NCBI GenBank assembly: GCA_030603665.1
Contig: JAUVXJ010000005.1
Location: 124,001-188,000, forward strand
Length of the DNA stretch: 64,000 nt
From: Chloroflexota bacterium
Lineage (GTDB): Bacteria > Chloroflexota > Anaerolineae > UBA7937 > B3-Chlor
Direction of reading: 5' to 3'
Part shown: piece after piece, positions 26,497 through 35,843 of the stretch
How positions within the stretch are numbered: position 1 is the stretch's first letter
How the letters are laid out: each line of letters starts with the position of its first letter
Translations under genes and position numbers: made by a program
Notes under the pieces: generated by a model
Database searches by the model: none
What the model was told of the DNA's origin: nothing
Seen by the model: only the letters and a program-made list of their open reading frames with translations

Positions 26497-27453
26497 TCAC
26501 GCTCCTCGTTCCCTATCAGCCCGGAGGAAACCGGCCAGGGCCTCCTTGAGATTCTTGCTAAACGCCTCTTCCAACTGCGGGTTCCACTCGTAGAAACCCT
26601 TGCCTGTCTTCGGTCCCAGGTCTTTCCTCTCCACCAGATCCAGCATCACCTGAGGCGGATCTTTGGAGCTTTCGATGTCGGGGGTGATATAGTTGTATAT
26701 CTGCAGTGCCACCTCCCACCCATCCTGAAACTCAAACAGTTGCAACGGCCCCACCACCGCCAGGCGACGGCCAAAACTGTTCCAGACAGCCATGTCGACG
26801 TCTTGAGCGGTCGCGATCCCCCGCTCCACCAAGGACAACGCTTCGCGGTCCAAGGCCATTTGCAGGCGGTTTACGATGAAGCCCAGCGCCTCCTTCCGTA
26901 CGATGATGGGCCTCTTCCCGATGACCTTCAACAGGTCACAGGCGGTGTTCACCACCTCGTCAGAAGTGAACTCGCTCCGCACGACTTCTACCAGAGGAAT
27001 CAGGGGTGGAGGGTAGAAGTAGTGAGTCACCAGAACACGATCCGGGCGGCTGGTTGCCGAAGCCAACATGCTGGGCATGAGACTAGAGGTGTTGCTTGCC
27101 AGAATCGTACGCTCGGGACAGACCCTGTCCAGTTCTGTGAACACCTCTTGCTTCAGCGAGAGGTCCTCGAAGACGGCCTCGATCACCAGGTCGGCCTCCG
27201 CCCCCGTCTCCTCCAGATCCTGCGCAGTTTCGATCCTGGCCAGAGTGGAGTCCACCTGTTCTTCCTCAGCCAGATCCCACTCCACTAATTCCAACAGATT
27301 GCACCGGATTCTGTCCTTGACAGTCTCAAGAGTCTGCGGGCTAGCATCGTGAAACACGACGTCGTAGCCTGCCACGGCAAACTCTTGCCCGATGCCGTGT
27401 CCCATGAGACCGGCACCAACCAACCCTATGCGCTTGATTTCAGAGACCTGCAT
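26497..27453 (-). CDS. 3-hydroxyacyl-CoA dehydrogenase family protein
   Basis: 318 residues. The N-terminal NAD-binding GLVGAGLMGHGIGQEFAVAG, the SNTSSL motif, the catalytic His in THYFYPPPLIPLVEVV and GFIVNRL mark the 3-hydroxybutyryl-CoA dehydrogenase/L-gulonate dehydrogenase superfamily. It would oxidise or reduce a 3-hydroxyacyl-CoA or a 3-hydroxy acid with NAD. The ATG has a GGGAGGATAGGG site. Its neighbours (BKACE, ATP-grasp CoA synthetase) favour an acyl-CoA substrate. Confidence 0.85.
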   Translation of the reverse strand: MQVSEIKRIGLVGAGLMGHGIGQEFAVAGYDVVFHDASPQTLETVKDRIRCNLLELVEWDLAEEEQVDSTLARIETAQDLEETGAEADLVIEAVFEDLSLKQEVFTELDRVCPERTILASNTSSLMPSMLASATSRPDRVLVTHYFYPPPLIPLVEVVRSEFTSDEVVNTACDLLKVIGKRPIIVRKEALGFIVNRLQMALDREALSLVERGIATAQDVDMAVWNSFGRRLAVVGPLQLFEFQDGWEVALQIYNYITPDIESSKDPPQVMLDLVERKDLGPKTGKGFYEWNPQLEEAFSKNLKEALAGFLRADRERGA

Positions 27454-27539
27454 TTCCCTATCCTCCCAATGCTGATGCCTGCTGTACCGTCCACCAAGGC
27501 TCCGACCATGAGCCAGGGCTGCGGGGTCCGATGTGCAAC

Positions 27540-28703
27540 CTACCTAGCAGAGAGCGACTTGAGAAGTCTCAGCGCACTTTCCGCCAGCACCGCAGCTCCC
27601 ATGGGCAAGGCATCCTCATCGATGTCGAAATGAGGATTGTGGGCAGGCGCCATCTTGCCCTTCTTGACACCCAGCCCGAAGTATGCGCCCGGTGCCTCCC
27701 TGGCTAGAAAGGCGAAGTCCTCGCCGCCCATCTCAGGCACAAGAGGCAGGACGCCTTCTTCCCCCAGGATGGCCACAGCTGCTTGGCGAACCACTTCGGT
27801 CACTTGGTCGTCGTTGGCCAGAGGCGGGACCACCTCCGCTATGCTGAGGCTGTAGTCCCCTCCCAGAGCTCGGGCGACCTCAAGCGCTCTTCTCAACTGG
27901 TCATGGATTTCCTCACGGATGCCCTCTTCCAGGTATCTGATCGTGCCCGCCAATCGCACCTCAGCCGGGAGGATATTGGAGGCCTCTCCGCCGCGAATGG
28001 AGCCCAGCGATATGAGAGCAGGTTTCACCGGGTCGATACCTCGAGATAGTATGCCATGGATAGCTGAGATCACGTGTCCCGCGATGAAAATGGCGTCAAC
28101 ACCGAGATGGGGATACGCCCCGTGACACCCCTCCCCCCGTATGGTCACCTCAAAGTTGTCTCCCGCCGCCAGGAAGGGTCCGCTACTAAGGTAGATGTGA
28201 CCTGTCTCCAACTCTTCATACACGTGCAGGCCCACGATGGCATCAACACCCCGCATGGCTCCCGCTTCCACCAGGCGTATCGCTCCCGTCTTGCCCTCCT
28301 CGTCCTGCCTCTCCTCGCAAGGCTGGAACAGAAGGCGGACCTGCCCGGGCAGTTCCTCTTCCGCTAGAAGCATGGCAGCGCCGAGCAACATCGCCACGTG
28401 GGCGTCGTGGCCGCACGCGTGCATCACCCCAGGCACCTGCGACTTGTACGGCACCTCATTCAGTTCCTGGATCGGCAAGGCGTCCATGTCGGCGCGGAGA
28501 GCAACCGTGGGACCGTGGTCTCCCAGGAACCCGATCACTCCGGTCTTGCCCACACCCGTCTGAGCCTTGATCCCCATGGATCCCAAAGTCTCGGCCACCA
28601 ATGCGGAGGTCTCGAACTCCTGGAATCCTAGCTCGGGACGGCGATGTATAGCTCGCCGCAATTCAACAATCTGTGTCTGGAACTTCTTGGCTCTTTGCAG
28701 CAT
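27540..28703 (-). CDS. M20-family amidohydrolase (N-acyl-amino-acid or hippurate hydrolase type)
   Basis: A 387-residue zinc amidohydrolase with MHACGHDAHVAMLLGAA, the catalytic Glu pair in QPCEERQDEEGK, HGAYPHLGVDA and the C-terminal GGEDFAF metal ligand. It removes acyl groups from amino acids, or cleaves related amides, in the cytosol. The ATG has a GAGGAG site. It sits between BKACE and the acyl-CoA dehydrogenase gene, with under 90 bases on either side, so it is part of the same transcript. Confidence 0.88.
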   Translation of the reverse strand: MLQRAKKFQTQIVELRRAIHRRPELGFQEFETSALVAETLGSMGIKAQTGVGKTGVIGFLGDHGPTVALRADMDALPIQELNEVPYKSQVPGVMHACGHDAHVAMLLGAAMLLAEEELPGQVRLLFQPCEERQDEEGKTGAIRLVEAGAMRGVDAIVGLHVYEELETGHIYLSSGPFLAAGDNFEVTIRGEGCHGAYPHLGVDAIFIAGHVISAIHGILSRGIDPVKPALISLGSIRGGEASNILPAEVRLAGTIRYLEEGIREEIHDQLRRALEVARALGGDYSLSIAEVVPPLANDDQVTEVVRQAAVAILGEEGVLPLVPEMGGEDFAFLAREAPGAYFGLGVKKGKMAPAHNPHFDIDEDALPMGAAVLAESALRLLKSLSAR

Positions 28704-28782
28704 CTCAACTCCTCAGTAGTATTCGCGCGCGCCTAGACAACATCCAAGCGCACGCACCCTTCGCATGGTCTGTATCGCAGCC

Positions 28783-29748
28783 TCAGTATGTGCTTGGAGT
28801 TCGGGATAGACCGAGCATCTCGCGGGCCTGGGCTGGTGCGGCAATCTCCCGGTTCAACTCGCGGGCGATGCGAACGACTCGCTCCACCGCCTCGGCGTTG
28901 GTCTTGAGAAGCTGGCCACGTCTGTAGTAGATGTTGTCCTCCATTCCCACCCGCACCATCTGCGCACCGAGTATCATGGCCATCGTCGTCATAGGCAACT
29001 GGAACGGCCCAAGTCCCGAGACCTCGACGATACTTTGCCCTGGCAGTTGATCCATGAAGTTGATCAGATTCCGGGGCGTCGCCCACGGAGACATCTGGTA
29101 CCCCATCACAAACTGGATGAAATACGGCACCTCGACCAAACCCACCTCTACCAGATCAAACACCGCCCACAGCTGGCCTGGATGGTATACCTCCAACTCA
29201 GGCTTGATCCCCCGCTCTTTCATGCCAGTCGCAAACTGCCGCAGTTCCCCGTAGGTCACCGGCAGCACCCCCTCCACTTCCTCCTCCCCCTTTGGGTGCG
29301 GGAGAGGCGCCTTGCGCTCTCTGAACTTGAACTTGTACATATCCGGGCCCATGTTCAGTGTGGCCACCTCTGGGCCGGCATCAAGACACGCCACCCGCTG
29401 TTCCACCGTCATGCCCAGCGAGCCGCCAGTGCTATTGTTGATGATGATCTCCGGACAGGCCTCGCGGATCATTCCGTTCACCTTCCGGTACTGCTCCGCA
29501 TTATCCGCACCGTCCCACCACTTCTCCGGATCCCGCGCGTGGATGTGTACCATGGAGGCGCCAGCCTCGTACGCCTCCAGAGTCTGCTCTACCTGCTCCT
29601 GCGGTGTCTCCGGCAGGTCGGGATTCGCCTCCTTCCCGTGTATGCCGCCGCTGATGGCGACGCAGATCATCAGAGGGGGAAAGCTCGACCTCTGCACCCG
29701 CTCCAGCCACTGGTATGGATTGTGGTAGTCCCAAATGTAGTCCGTCAT
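28783..29748 (-). CDS. BKACE-family beta-keto acid cleavage enzyme (DUF849), copy 1
   Basis: About 321 residues. BKACE enzymes (founder: 3-keto-5-aminohexanoate cleavage enzyme of lysine fermentation) condense a beta-keto acid with acetyl-CoA to give acetoacetate and a CoA ester. Metal ligands are visible in MVHIHARDPEKW (His-x-His) and the conserved VGMEDNIYYRRG near the C-terminus. Two starts are possible: ATG at 29748 with AAGGAG six bases upstream (chosen), or ATG 12 codons earlier with a GGAGGAG site. The N-terminal stretch DYHNPYQWLERVQRSSFPPL is an extension absent from minimal family members. The keto-acid substrate cannot be read from the sequence. Confidence 0.85.
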   Translation of the reverse strand: MTDYIWDYHNPYQWLERVQRSSFPPLMICVAISGGIHGKEANPDLPETPQEQVEQTLEAYEAGASMVHIHARDPEKWWDGADNAEQYRKVNGMIREACPEIIINNSTGGSLGMTVEQRVACLDAGPEVATLNMGPDMYKFKFRERKAPLPHPKGEEEVEGVLPVTYGELRQFATGMKERGIKPELEVYHPGQLWAVFDLVEVGLVEVPYFIQFVMGYQMSPWATPRNLINFMDQLPGQSIVEVSGLGPFQLPMTTMAMILGAQMVRVGMEDNIYYRRGQLLKTNAEAVERVVRIARELNREIAAPAQAREMLGLSRTPSTY

Positions 29749-29784
29749 CTTCGACTCCTTCAGGCCAGACGTACTATCAGCCAT

Positions 29785-30546
29785 ACTTCTGCTTCTCCTC
29801 CCAGCTAGCTCAGATCGATCCTCCGCATAGCCACCTCCTAGACCACGCCATTCATACCCATCGCCGCTACGTAGCCCAGGGAGAGGACCAACCAGTCAGG
29901 GGCTTCTGACATTGGCAACATCTCATGCGCGCCCTTCATCACGGGCGTGTTGCACTTCCAACATGCCTCGGCGCCGAAAGGTCCGACCTCAGGGGCACGC
30001 CGGAGAAGTAGAAAGCGTTCTCCACAGACGCCGCTACCAGGGCATCAAATCCGCTCTCCTCAAGCCCTGTGTCTAGCCGCTTGAGGTTGATGGTCTCGGG
30101 TGCATTCACAATCGATCCTCCCTTCGATGCTCGGGGATCTGAGAACCCACGTCCTCGTCAGGCCCCGAGAGCTGGGCGCCAGAGTTTGACAAAGGTCGCC
30201 ACCTCGCGAAGATGGCACGCACCGAACTGAGACGCTAGAAATCTTTCGTAGCGCGGTCCCTACTGCTCAACGTCGATGTCGATCAGGTCGATGAGCCACA
30301 CCGGGTAGGGTGTATAGCCACTACGGTGTTGCTTACACCACAGGGCATCACCTGCCGCACCGGGAACACGGCAGGCGTTTTCTCCCGCGCGACTTCGGCC
30401 ACGTGCTGCCACAGCGTCTCGCAGCTCGCGAGCGTGGCTATGATGATCTCGAAAGCAGCCGGTGCGATGGTCGGCGTGGGCGTCGATGGAGGCGCCGGGG
30501 CCCCTGTGCGGCGAGGGTTTGCTCTGGAGGTGGCGGATCCTTCGCA
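29785..30546. other. Degraded region with one recognisable gene relic
   Basis: About 760 bases without an intact gene between the FAH-family gene and BKACE copy 1. It holds the M24-peptidase relic at 29939-30109. Other open frames on the minus strand (for example near 30260-30530 and 29840-29940) have protein-like stretches but no family I recognise, so the whole interval may be eroded coding DNA. Confidence 0.4.
29939..30109 (-). pseudogene. N-terminal relic of an M24 (Xaa-Pro aminopeptidase/creatinase-like) protein
   Basis: A GTG at 30109 with a good AGGGAGG site opens a 56-codon frame. It reads INLKRLDTGLEESGFDALVA, then SVENAFYFSGVPL, the usual first strand and helix of M24 peptidase/prolidase N-terminal domains. 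It then runs into unrelated sequence and a TGA at 29939. The remaining roughly 330 codons, including the metal site, are missing. Confidence 0.6.
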
Positions 30547-31293
30547 TCAGCCCACTGTGTTGCTCAGAACCCCTATGCTATCGATCTCTACTTCGACAGT
30601 GTCCCCGCTCTTGATCTTCACCCCGCGAGCCGATGTGCCCGTTAGAATCACATCGAAGGGTTCCAGTGGCATGAACTCTGTGATGTAGCTAACCAGCTGG
30701 CCCACATCGAATATCATGTCCTCAGTAGGAACATCCTGTGTCTGGCTGCCGTTGAGCCGGGCAGTGATCCTGACACCATGCGGGTCTATGTCGGTCACGA
30801 TGCAGGGACCCAGCGGGCACGATGTGTAGAAAGACTTGTTGCGCGTGGGGAATCTGTCTTGTATGTCGTGAGCGGTGAGGTCATTCACACATGTGTATCC
30901 CAGGACGTAGTCCAGCGCCCTGTCTTCTCTTACGTGCCGGGCCTCGCTCTTCATCACCACCGCCAGCTCCGCCTCGAACCGGACATCATTGGAGATCGTG
31001 GGATGGGAAATGTCATCAAGGTGCCCAATCACGCACGACGCCGCTTTCAGGAACACCTCTGGTGCAGAGGGAACGCTCATCCCCACGGCCCGTACTACGC
31101 CATGGTAGTTTGCTCCGATACCAACCACCGTTCTGGGCCAAACGGGCGGGAGCAGACGCACAGCATCCTTGTTGCACAGCCTTTCGCCCATGTGGAAATC
31201 ACCCGTGAGAGTGCCATCCACCTCATAGATCGTATCTCCGTCCAATATGCCTGCTACAATCCGCTCTTCCCACTCAAACCTGACGATCTTCAT
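30547..31293 (-). CDS. Fumarylacetoacetate hydrolase-family protein
   Basis: 248 residues, starting at the ATG at 31293 (GAGGA upstream) rather than at an earlier in-frame Met that lacks family sequence. It shows the FAH fold: VVGIGANYHGVV, the metal ligands in FEAELAVVMK, YTCVNDLTAHDIQ and GTSARGVKIKSGDTVEVEI at the C-terminus. Family members hydrolyse or decarboxylate acylpyruvates and related beta-keto acids (oxaloacetate, 2-hydroxyhepta-2,4-diene-dioate). Two BKACE enzymes and a LarA-family protein in the same block suggest a keto-acid catabolic role. Confidence 0.85.
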   Translation of the reverse strand: MKIVRFEWEERIVAGILDGDTIYEVDGTLTGDFHMGERLCNKDAVRLLPPVWPRTVVGIGANYHGVVRAVGMSVPSAPEVFLKAASCVIGHLDDISHPTISNDVRFEAELAVVMKSEARHVREDRALDYVLGYTCVNDLTAHDIQDRFPTRNKSFYTSCPLGPCIVTDIDPHGVRITARLNGSQTQDVPTEDMIFDVGQLVSYITEFMPLEPFDVILTGTSARGVKIKSGDTVEVEIDSIGVLSNTVG

Positions 31294-31614
31294 TCCCAAT
31301 CCTCGCTTACGAGTCTGGTTCGGCTCCACGAGCGTCATCTGCCCGCACGCGGTCGAGAAGCTCACACCTGCCCGTCACGTTTTCCTCGACAAACCCAGGT
31401 GCTGGAGCGATCCGGTCTCGACGCGTGCCTGAGCGGCACCGTTCACTCCGGTATTCAACGTTCTCCACGCATGGGAGCGCGGGTTCTCTGGGGCACCGGG
31501 CATCAGGCAGAAGGTCGGGAGGAAAACGAGGGGCACCCTCATAGGCAACTGTATCAGCCCTCCTGCGCTGTGACCCCCCAGGTTCCATCCTAGGCTTGCC
31601 GTCGCCTACCGAGG
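31294..31614. other. Intergenic region, no gene seen
   Basis: About 320 bases between the DUF4392 and FAH-family genes, which are on the same strand. No conserved frame, promoter or terminator stands out. Confidence 0.4.
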
Positions 31615-32685
31615 TTACGGCCTCCCCTTGATCAGTTCCCCGGGCGCAACCCACTTGCTCTGCTGGTGTCCTCTCAGGGCGTTGGCCACAATCTCGTGCA
31701 GGATAGTCACTATTGACTGCTGCACAGCCGGGCTCGTTCCGTCGATCCAAGGGACTGTGGCCGCGAAGAAGGCCGCTACAGCTCCCGCGGACGACATGGC
31801 CTCTCCCATCCTCCGCTCCGTATCAGGGTCCTGCAGCACATAGGGATCCCTCAACATGTAGGCCATGCATGCTGAAACCCCATACGCGCCCCAGGCAGCG
31901 ACAGCAGAGGATATCAAGACATCCGCCTCGACCGCACAGGCCTGGCCCCCTCCGCACCCACACTGACAACTCATGCCGAAGGCCTGCTCGTAGATCTCGT
32001 TGGCCTCCTTGTTGATCAGCCCATAGCCGATCTCATCACCGCCATCTCCAATGCCAACCGTGAAGATGCCCCGCTTCCTGGCCTCCTCTACAATGCAGTA
32101 GTCGTGCGGGAGAGCATCGTTGTCGATGCCCATGCCAGCGGCGTTATGTCTCACCCCCACTGGGTTTGGGCCGTGGTTTTCGATCGCGATCACAGCCTTG
32201 GGCCTGAGGTCATCGAGGATACGTACGGCCTCCTGCTTGCCCTCGCTTTCGCCCATAGGGAATGGCACTGCGAGCGCTGTGTTCCGACGCCTGTAAACCT
32301 CAACGGCCTCGCGGTCCATCACCGAGATTCCAGCGGCCGTTCCCGCCGCAATGACCGGACCCAGTTGTCTCTCCAGGCCCACATAGACTGGACTGGCACC
32401 CAGGCCGAAGCTCACAGCTCGAGCCATGCTGGCAACACCGGTGGGACCGTCATTGCCCCCTTGCTCCAGCCAAGGGGATGGGCCAGTGCCAGCCAGGAAG
32501 ACCACGTAGTCACCCTGCCCAGCATTGTCGATGAGTCCTTTGGCCGCCAGGTAGGTCAGCGGGGCTCCCTGCTTCGCCCTGGCCGCCTCGTACAGCAGGC
32601 GGGTCCTGTCCCTCCTTGGATAGTTCTCCTCCAGCATCTCGATGTTGACGAGCCTGTCTACGTACTCGCCTATCACTTCTGGCAT
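31615..32685 (-). CDS. DUF4392 (D-glutamate-cyclase-like) protein
   Basis: 356 residues. The family is named after the C-terminal domain of the mammalian mitochondrial D-glutamate cyclase, which turns D-glutamate into 5-oxo-D-proline; bacterial members are little studied. Conserved features seen are FLAGTGPSPWLEQGGNDGPT, AIENHGPNPVG and GIGDGGDEIGYGLI, plus a Cys-rich insert (SCQCGCGGGQAC, about residue 240) that could bind metal. The ATG has an AAGGAGG site. The gene is next to a DauR-like regulator and within a block containing a D-threonine-aldolase-like enzyme, consistent with D-amino-acid use. Confidence 0.75.
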   Translation of the reverse strand: MPEVIGEYVDRLVNIEMLEENYPRRDRTRLLYEAARAKQGAPLTYLAAKGLIDNAGQGDYVVFLAGTGPSPWLEQGGNDGPTGVASMARAVSFGLGASPVYVGLERQLGPVIAAGTAAGISVMDREAVEVYRRRNTALAVPFPMGESEGKQEAVRILDDLRPKAVIAIENHGPNPVGVRHNAAGMGIDNDALPHDYCIVEEARKRGIFTVGIGDGGDEIGYGLINKEANEIYEQAFGMSCQCGCGGGQACAVEADVLISSAVAAWGAYGVSACMAYMLRDPYVLQDPDTERRMGEAMSSAGAVAAFFAATVPWIDGTSPAVQQSIVTILHEIVANALRGHQQSKWVAPGELIKGRP

Positions 32686-33334
32686 TGCCTACCTCCTTCG
32701 TGCAAGTCGAATTCCCGTGCAACGGAATCGTTCCGTCAAGTCATTCGCTCAGGCGGTCCCGCGTGGATCGAAACGGGTCTACAGCTGCCGCTTAGCCCGA
32801 TTCGCCAGGACCAGGGAGTAGCGGCCATCCATCGGTTGATGGCTGCAAGGCCCAGGAGACTGAACCGCCTCATCGAGCACCGTCGGCTCCGCGGTGGGGA
32901 CAGAACACAGGGGTAAGCCGGGGATGCAGGGGATGCTGGCTCCCGATGACAGGGCAACGGCATCAAGCACAGATGCCCGAGACGCGTTGTCACACGTGTG
33001 GAAGATAGAGGAGTGGGGTGCTGGGGCGACAGATCTCTCTGACCGCCCGGAGCGTAGCGCAGCGCGCAAGCTGCTTTGCAGTGGTCCCCGATAGGGCCGT
33101 CTGGCGGCATGGGGTGAGGTGTATGATGTCCAGCGATAGACAGACGAGTCCGTTCGACAGAAGGCACCCTTCAGCTCCTGTTCCCGAATGTGGGGCCAGT
33201 CAGAGTCATCTACACCACGGTGATCAGTTGGGGACTGCTGGTCCAGTCCTGGTTCTCAACAGAGCCCAAAGCGAGTGACGGAGAGGCCTAGCTCCCGTCT
33301 TGGTTTCAATTGCAGCGACTCTACTCCTTGTCTC
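32686..33334. other. Intergenic region upstream of the DUF4392 gene
   Basis: About 650 bases with no convincing gene. Near the DUF4392 start is a palindrome ACGGAA-TCG-TTCCGT (32722-32736) overlapping a possible minus-strand -35 (TTGACG); no good -10 box follows. The remainder, including open frames around 32780-33070, has no recognisable protein character. Confidence 0.4.
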
Positions 33335-34042
33335 TCACTCAGGGATTGAGTCTCCTTCTCTACTGTCCGCTATCTCGCTGAGATAGTTGTAGATGGTCTT
33401 TCTGGTAACACCGAGTCGGCCAGCCACAATAGCAGCAGAGTTGCGAACCTGGAAGGCCCCTCGCTCTTCGAGGAACCGCACCAGTTCGAGTCTCTCATCC
33501 TTGCCCATTTCGGCGACCGTCTTGCCGCCTCGGTATTCGCCCTCCGCAATCAAGGTGTCCAGCAATTCGCCCAGATCGCGGAACACCTGAGGGTAGGACT
33601 CTTCTGGGCTCGGTTCGAGGAGATCGCGGGTCACGCTGAGAACCGACTCCTGAAGATTCATGACGGGGGTTACATCTAGATTGACGCAAAAGGCTCCGTA
33701 GACTCTGTTCTTGGAGTCACGGAGCCAGATTCTGCAGCTTCTCAGAGTCTTCCCGCTCTCGGTGTGGACGGTGAAGTTGAACAGCGGGTGCGTCTCGCCC
33801 TTTCGCAGCCGCTCCAGGGCCACCGCGGGCATCATGTCTCCGACCTTCCTGCCCGTGACTTGCCCATCCGTCCATACTATCGAGTGTTCAAGGTCGGCGG
33901 TGTCGTGAATGACCACTTCGCAGGATCTGCCCAACGTCGAGGTGAGAGCCAACCCGATGTTCTTCAGAAGATCGAAGACCTCATACCTGTCCAGGACTAC
34001 CGGCTCAGATTGCGGCATGAGATTCGGCGTATCCTCTGGCAT
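33335..34042 (-). CDS. YheO/DauR-like transcriptional regulator (PAS_6 plus HTH_22)
   Basis: 235 residues. The N-terminal PAS-like domain (about 18-135: YEVFDLLKNIGLALTSTLGR, then VVIHDTADLEHSIVW and GAFCVNLDVTP) matches the YheO sensor domain. The C-terminal helix-turn-helix (about 175-222: IVAGRLGVTRKTIYNYLSEI) matches HTH_22. DauR, the best-known relative, represses D-arginine catabolism genes, so a ligand such as a D-amino acid is plausible here. The ATG has a GGAGGG site. It has its own strong promoter 144-172 bases upstream. Likely regulator of some of the neighbouring catabolic genes. Confidence 0.85.
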   Translation of the reverse strand: MPEDTPNLMPQSEPVVLDRYEVFDLLKNIGLALTSTLGRSCEVVIHDTADLEHSIVWTDGQVTGRKVGDMMPAVALERLRKGETHPLFNFTVHTESGKTLRSCRIWLRDSKNRVYGAFCVNLDVTPVMNLQESVLSVTRDLLEPSPEESYPQVFRDLGELLDTLIAEGEYRGGKTVAEMGKDERLELVRFLEERGAFQVRNSAAIVAGRLGVTRKTIYNYLSEIADSREGDSIPE

Positions 34043-34185
34043 ATCCGTCCCTCCTATACCCTCATGGGTAAGGCTACGCTGTCACGGATTGCAGTAGTAG
34101 GAACCCAAACCACGCTCAAGTACAGTCATCCTACGGCGACTCTATGCTCGGTGCTACCGTAGTGCCCTCGTCCATATGATGCCGT

Positions 34186-34214
34186 ACTATAACACAAGCT
34201 TCACAAACTGTCAA
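34186..34214 (-). promoter_or_regulatory. Sigma-70 promoter of the DauR-like regulator
   Basis: On the minus strand TTGACA (34214-34209), a 17-base spacer and TATAGT (34191-34186). Strong match to consensus, with a leader of roughly 135 bases. Confidence 0.75.
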
Positions 34215-34391
34215 GGACAAGTCTTCTTGATGTGCACATAGCGTCAGGAGCTACTATGGGGCCGGGGCTCTCGGTGTCACACCATGGTGTCAGCCGTTCT
34301 TCTGTGCGAACCGCGCGGATGGATGATCGTCGTTCTCTCGTACCGCGCCGAGGGCGGCTCGCAGGCCGAAGCTCGCATAACCCAGCATCAC

Positions 34392-34406
34392 TATACCTTT
34401 GGTATA
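34392..34406. promoter_or_regulatory. Operator-like palindrome upstream of the regulator promoter
   Basis: TATACC-TTT-GGTATA, perfect 6-base arms. It lies about 180 bases upstream of the promoter at 34186-34214, in a 667-base intergenic region (34043-34709) with no other recognisable feature. Confidence 0.35.
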
Positions 34407-34709
34407 AGATCATTCATACAATGTCCAGCACTCGGAACTCCCAGTTACCCCCTTTGTGCTAGGCGCTTTCGGTGAGTGAGCGACGCGCAAGGAGGGGAGG
34501 GTGATTCAATCCGATGAGGAGAGCTACCGACCTGACCTATTGGGTTCTGAAGCCGATGTCAGAGGAAACGATCTGGGGTATCGCACTAGCTTGAGGCACG
34601 GTCACGGGACCAAGGCAGAGCGGTGGCGTGATCAGGGTGTCAGCCAGACCACGACGGCTCGCCGATCGTCAACCGGGAGACAAGGTGGCAGGTTCACTAT
34701 AGCACCCGC

Positions 34710-35723
34710 CTACCTGCCCGCGTCTCTCTTCCACTTCACCAGGAAGTCACACACTCTCCCCAGTTCGTGACTCCAATCATGCCCCTCGTTTCTCTCCCGT
34801 CGCTTCTCCATGAAGGAAAGAGCCGCCCGCGGGCCAGGCAAGGAGCTTCCCGCCCCGGTCACCGTCGTCGCCAGGGCACCGAGGGCGTTGGCCAGAAGTG
34901 CGGACTCCTTCGCGCTCAGCCCTTCCAGCCGTCCCAAGATCAGCCCCGCATCGAAGCTGTCGCCGGCTCCGGTGTCGTCGACAGCTCGCACCTCGAATGC
35001 GGGCACCAGACGGATCCCGTCAACTGAGCCGATCACGCACCCTTGGTCGCGCAGCTTGAGCCCCACCAACTCAGGCCCGAGGCTCAGCAAGGCCTCCACA
35101 GAATCATCTGTGCGATCCTTGCCGGTCAGCCACTCCGCCACGGCCCGGTTGAGGAAGAGCATGGATACCATAGGCAATACTCTCACGATGTCTTCCTTTG
35201 CGATGGTCATCACTTCCACGCCGAGATCGGCCGACACAGCCACGCCAGATCTGTGTGCTACTTCGATGGCCCTCAATGCAGAGTCTCTCTGCGGGCCCTC
35301 CACGACGGAGTAGCCGGAGACGTGCAAGACTCTGGCCTCCTGGATAGGTCGTTCGTCGTCAGATCGCAGAACTGTTCTGGACTTCGCGCCTCGGCAGCTG
35401 AAGAGAGTACGCTCACCATCGGGTGTCACGGCGGCGAAGACCAGCCCTGTCATGTTTTCCGCATCGCTTTGTATGCACGACAGGCTGACGTTTGCCTGCT
35501 GCAGATCAGAGAGAGCATAGTTGGACAGGAGGTCCTGGCCCACTCGGGCTATGATGCTTACATCCAATCCAAACTTGCTCAAGACTACAGCAGTGTTCGC
35601 GGCCGACCCCCCGGCGCGGATATCCACTGTCTCAGCGAGGCTGTCATTTCCCAGAGCTGGATACTGGGGGATGCGAGCGATGACATCAACATTGATATCC
35701 CCCAAGGTCACTACATCAGGCAT
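34710..35723 (-). CDS. PfkB-family carbohydrate kinase
   Basis: 337 residues from the ATG at 35723, which has AGGAG five bases upstream; a Met 16 codons earlier has no ribosome site. Signatures are VVTLGDINVDVIARI, the substrate loop RAGGSAANTAVVLSKFG and the anion-hole/catalytic motif DDTGAGDSFDAGLI near the C-terminus. Ribokinase-type enzymes phosphorylate sugars, nucleosides or sugar acids with ATP. It follows the BtpA-family gene closely (about 120 bases), and the two may act in one pathway. Substrate unknown. Confidence 0.88.
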   Translation of the reverse strand: MPDVVTLGDINVDVIARIPQYPALGNDSLAETVDIRAGGSAANTAVVLSKFGLDVSIIARVGQDLLSNYALSDLQQANVSLSCIQSDAENMTGLVFAAVTPDGERTLFSCRGAKSRTVLRSDDERPIQEARVLHVSGYSVVEGPQRDSALRAIEVAHRSGVAVSADLGVEVMTIAKEDIVRVLPMVSMLFLNRAVAEWLTGKDRTDDSVEALLSLGPELVGLKLRDQGCVIGSVDGIRLVPAFEVRAVDDTGAGDSFDAGLILGRLEGLSAKESALLANALGALATTVTGAGSSLPGPRAALSFMEKRRERNEGHDWSHELGRVCDFLVKWKRDAGR

Positions 35724-35843
35724 GGGCACTCCTGCATTGGCATTTCTGAACCAAGAGTTGAATCTCGCCATATCTGCTGGCTGCGGTTGGGGAAGAGCGT
35801 TCGGTACCCTTGTCTGCCCTACTTCCGGAGATTGGAGGCAGGA

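Noticed and set aside
30260..30547. 95-codon minus-strand frame after the FAH-family gene
   Set aside because: No ribosome site, biased His/Arg composition and no recognisable family; treated as part of the eroded interval.
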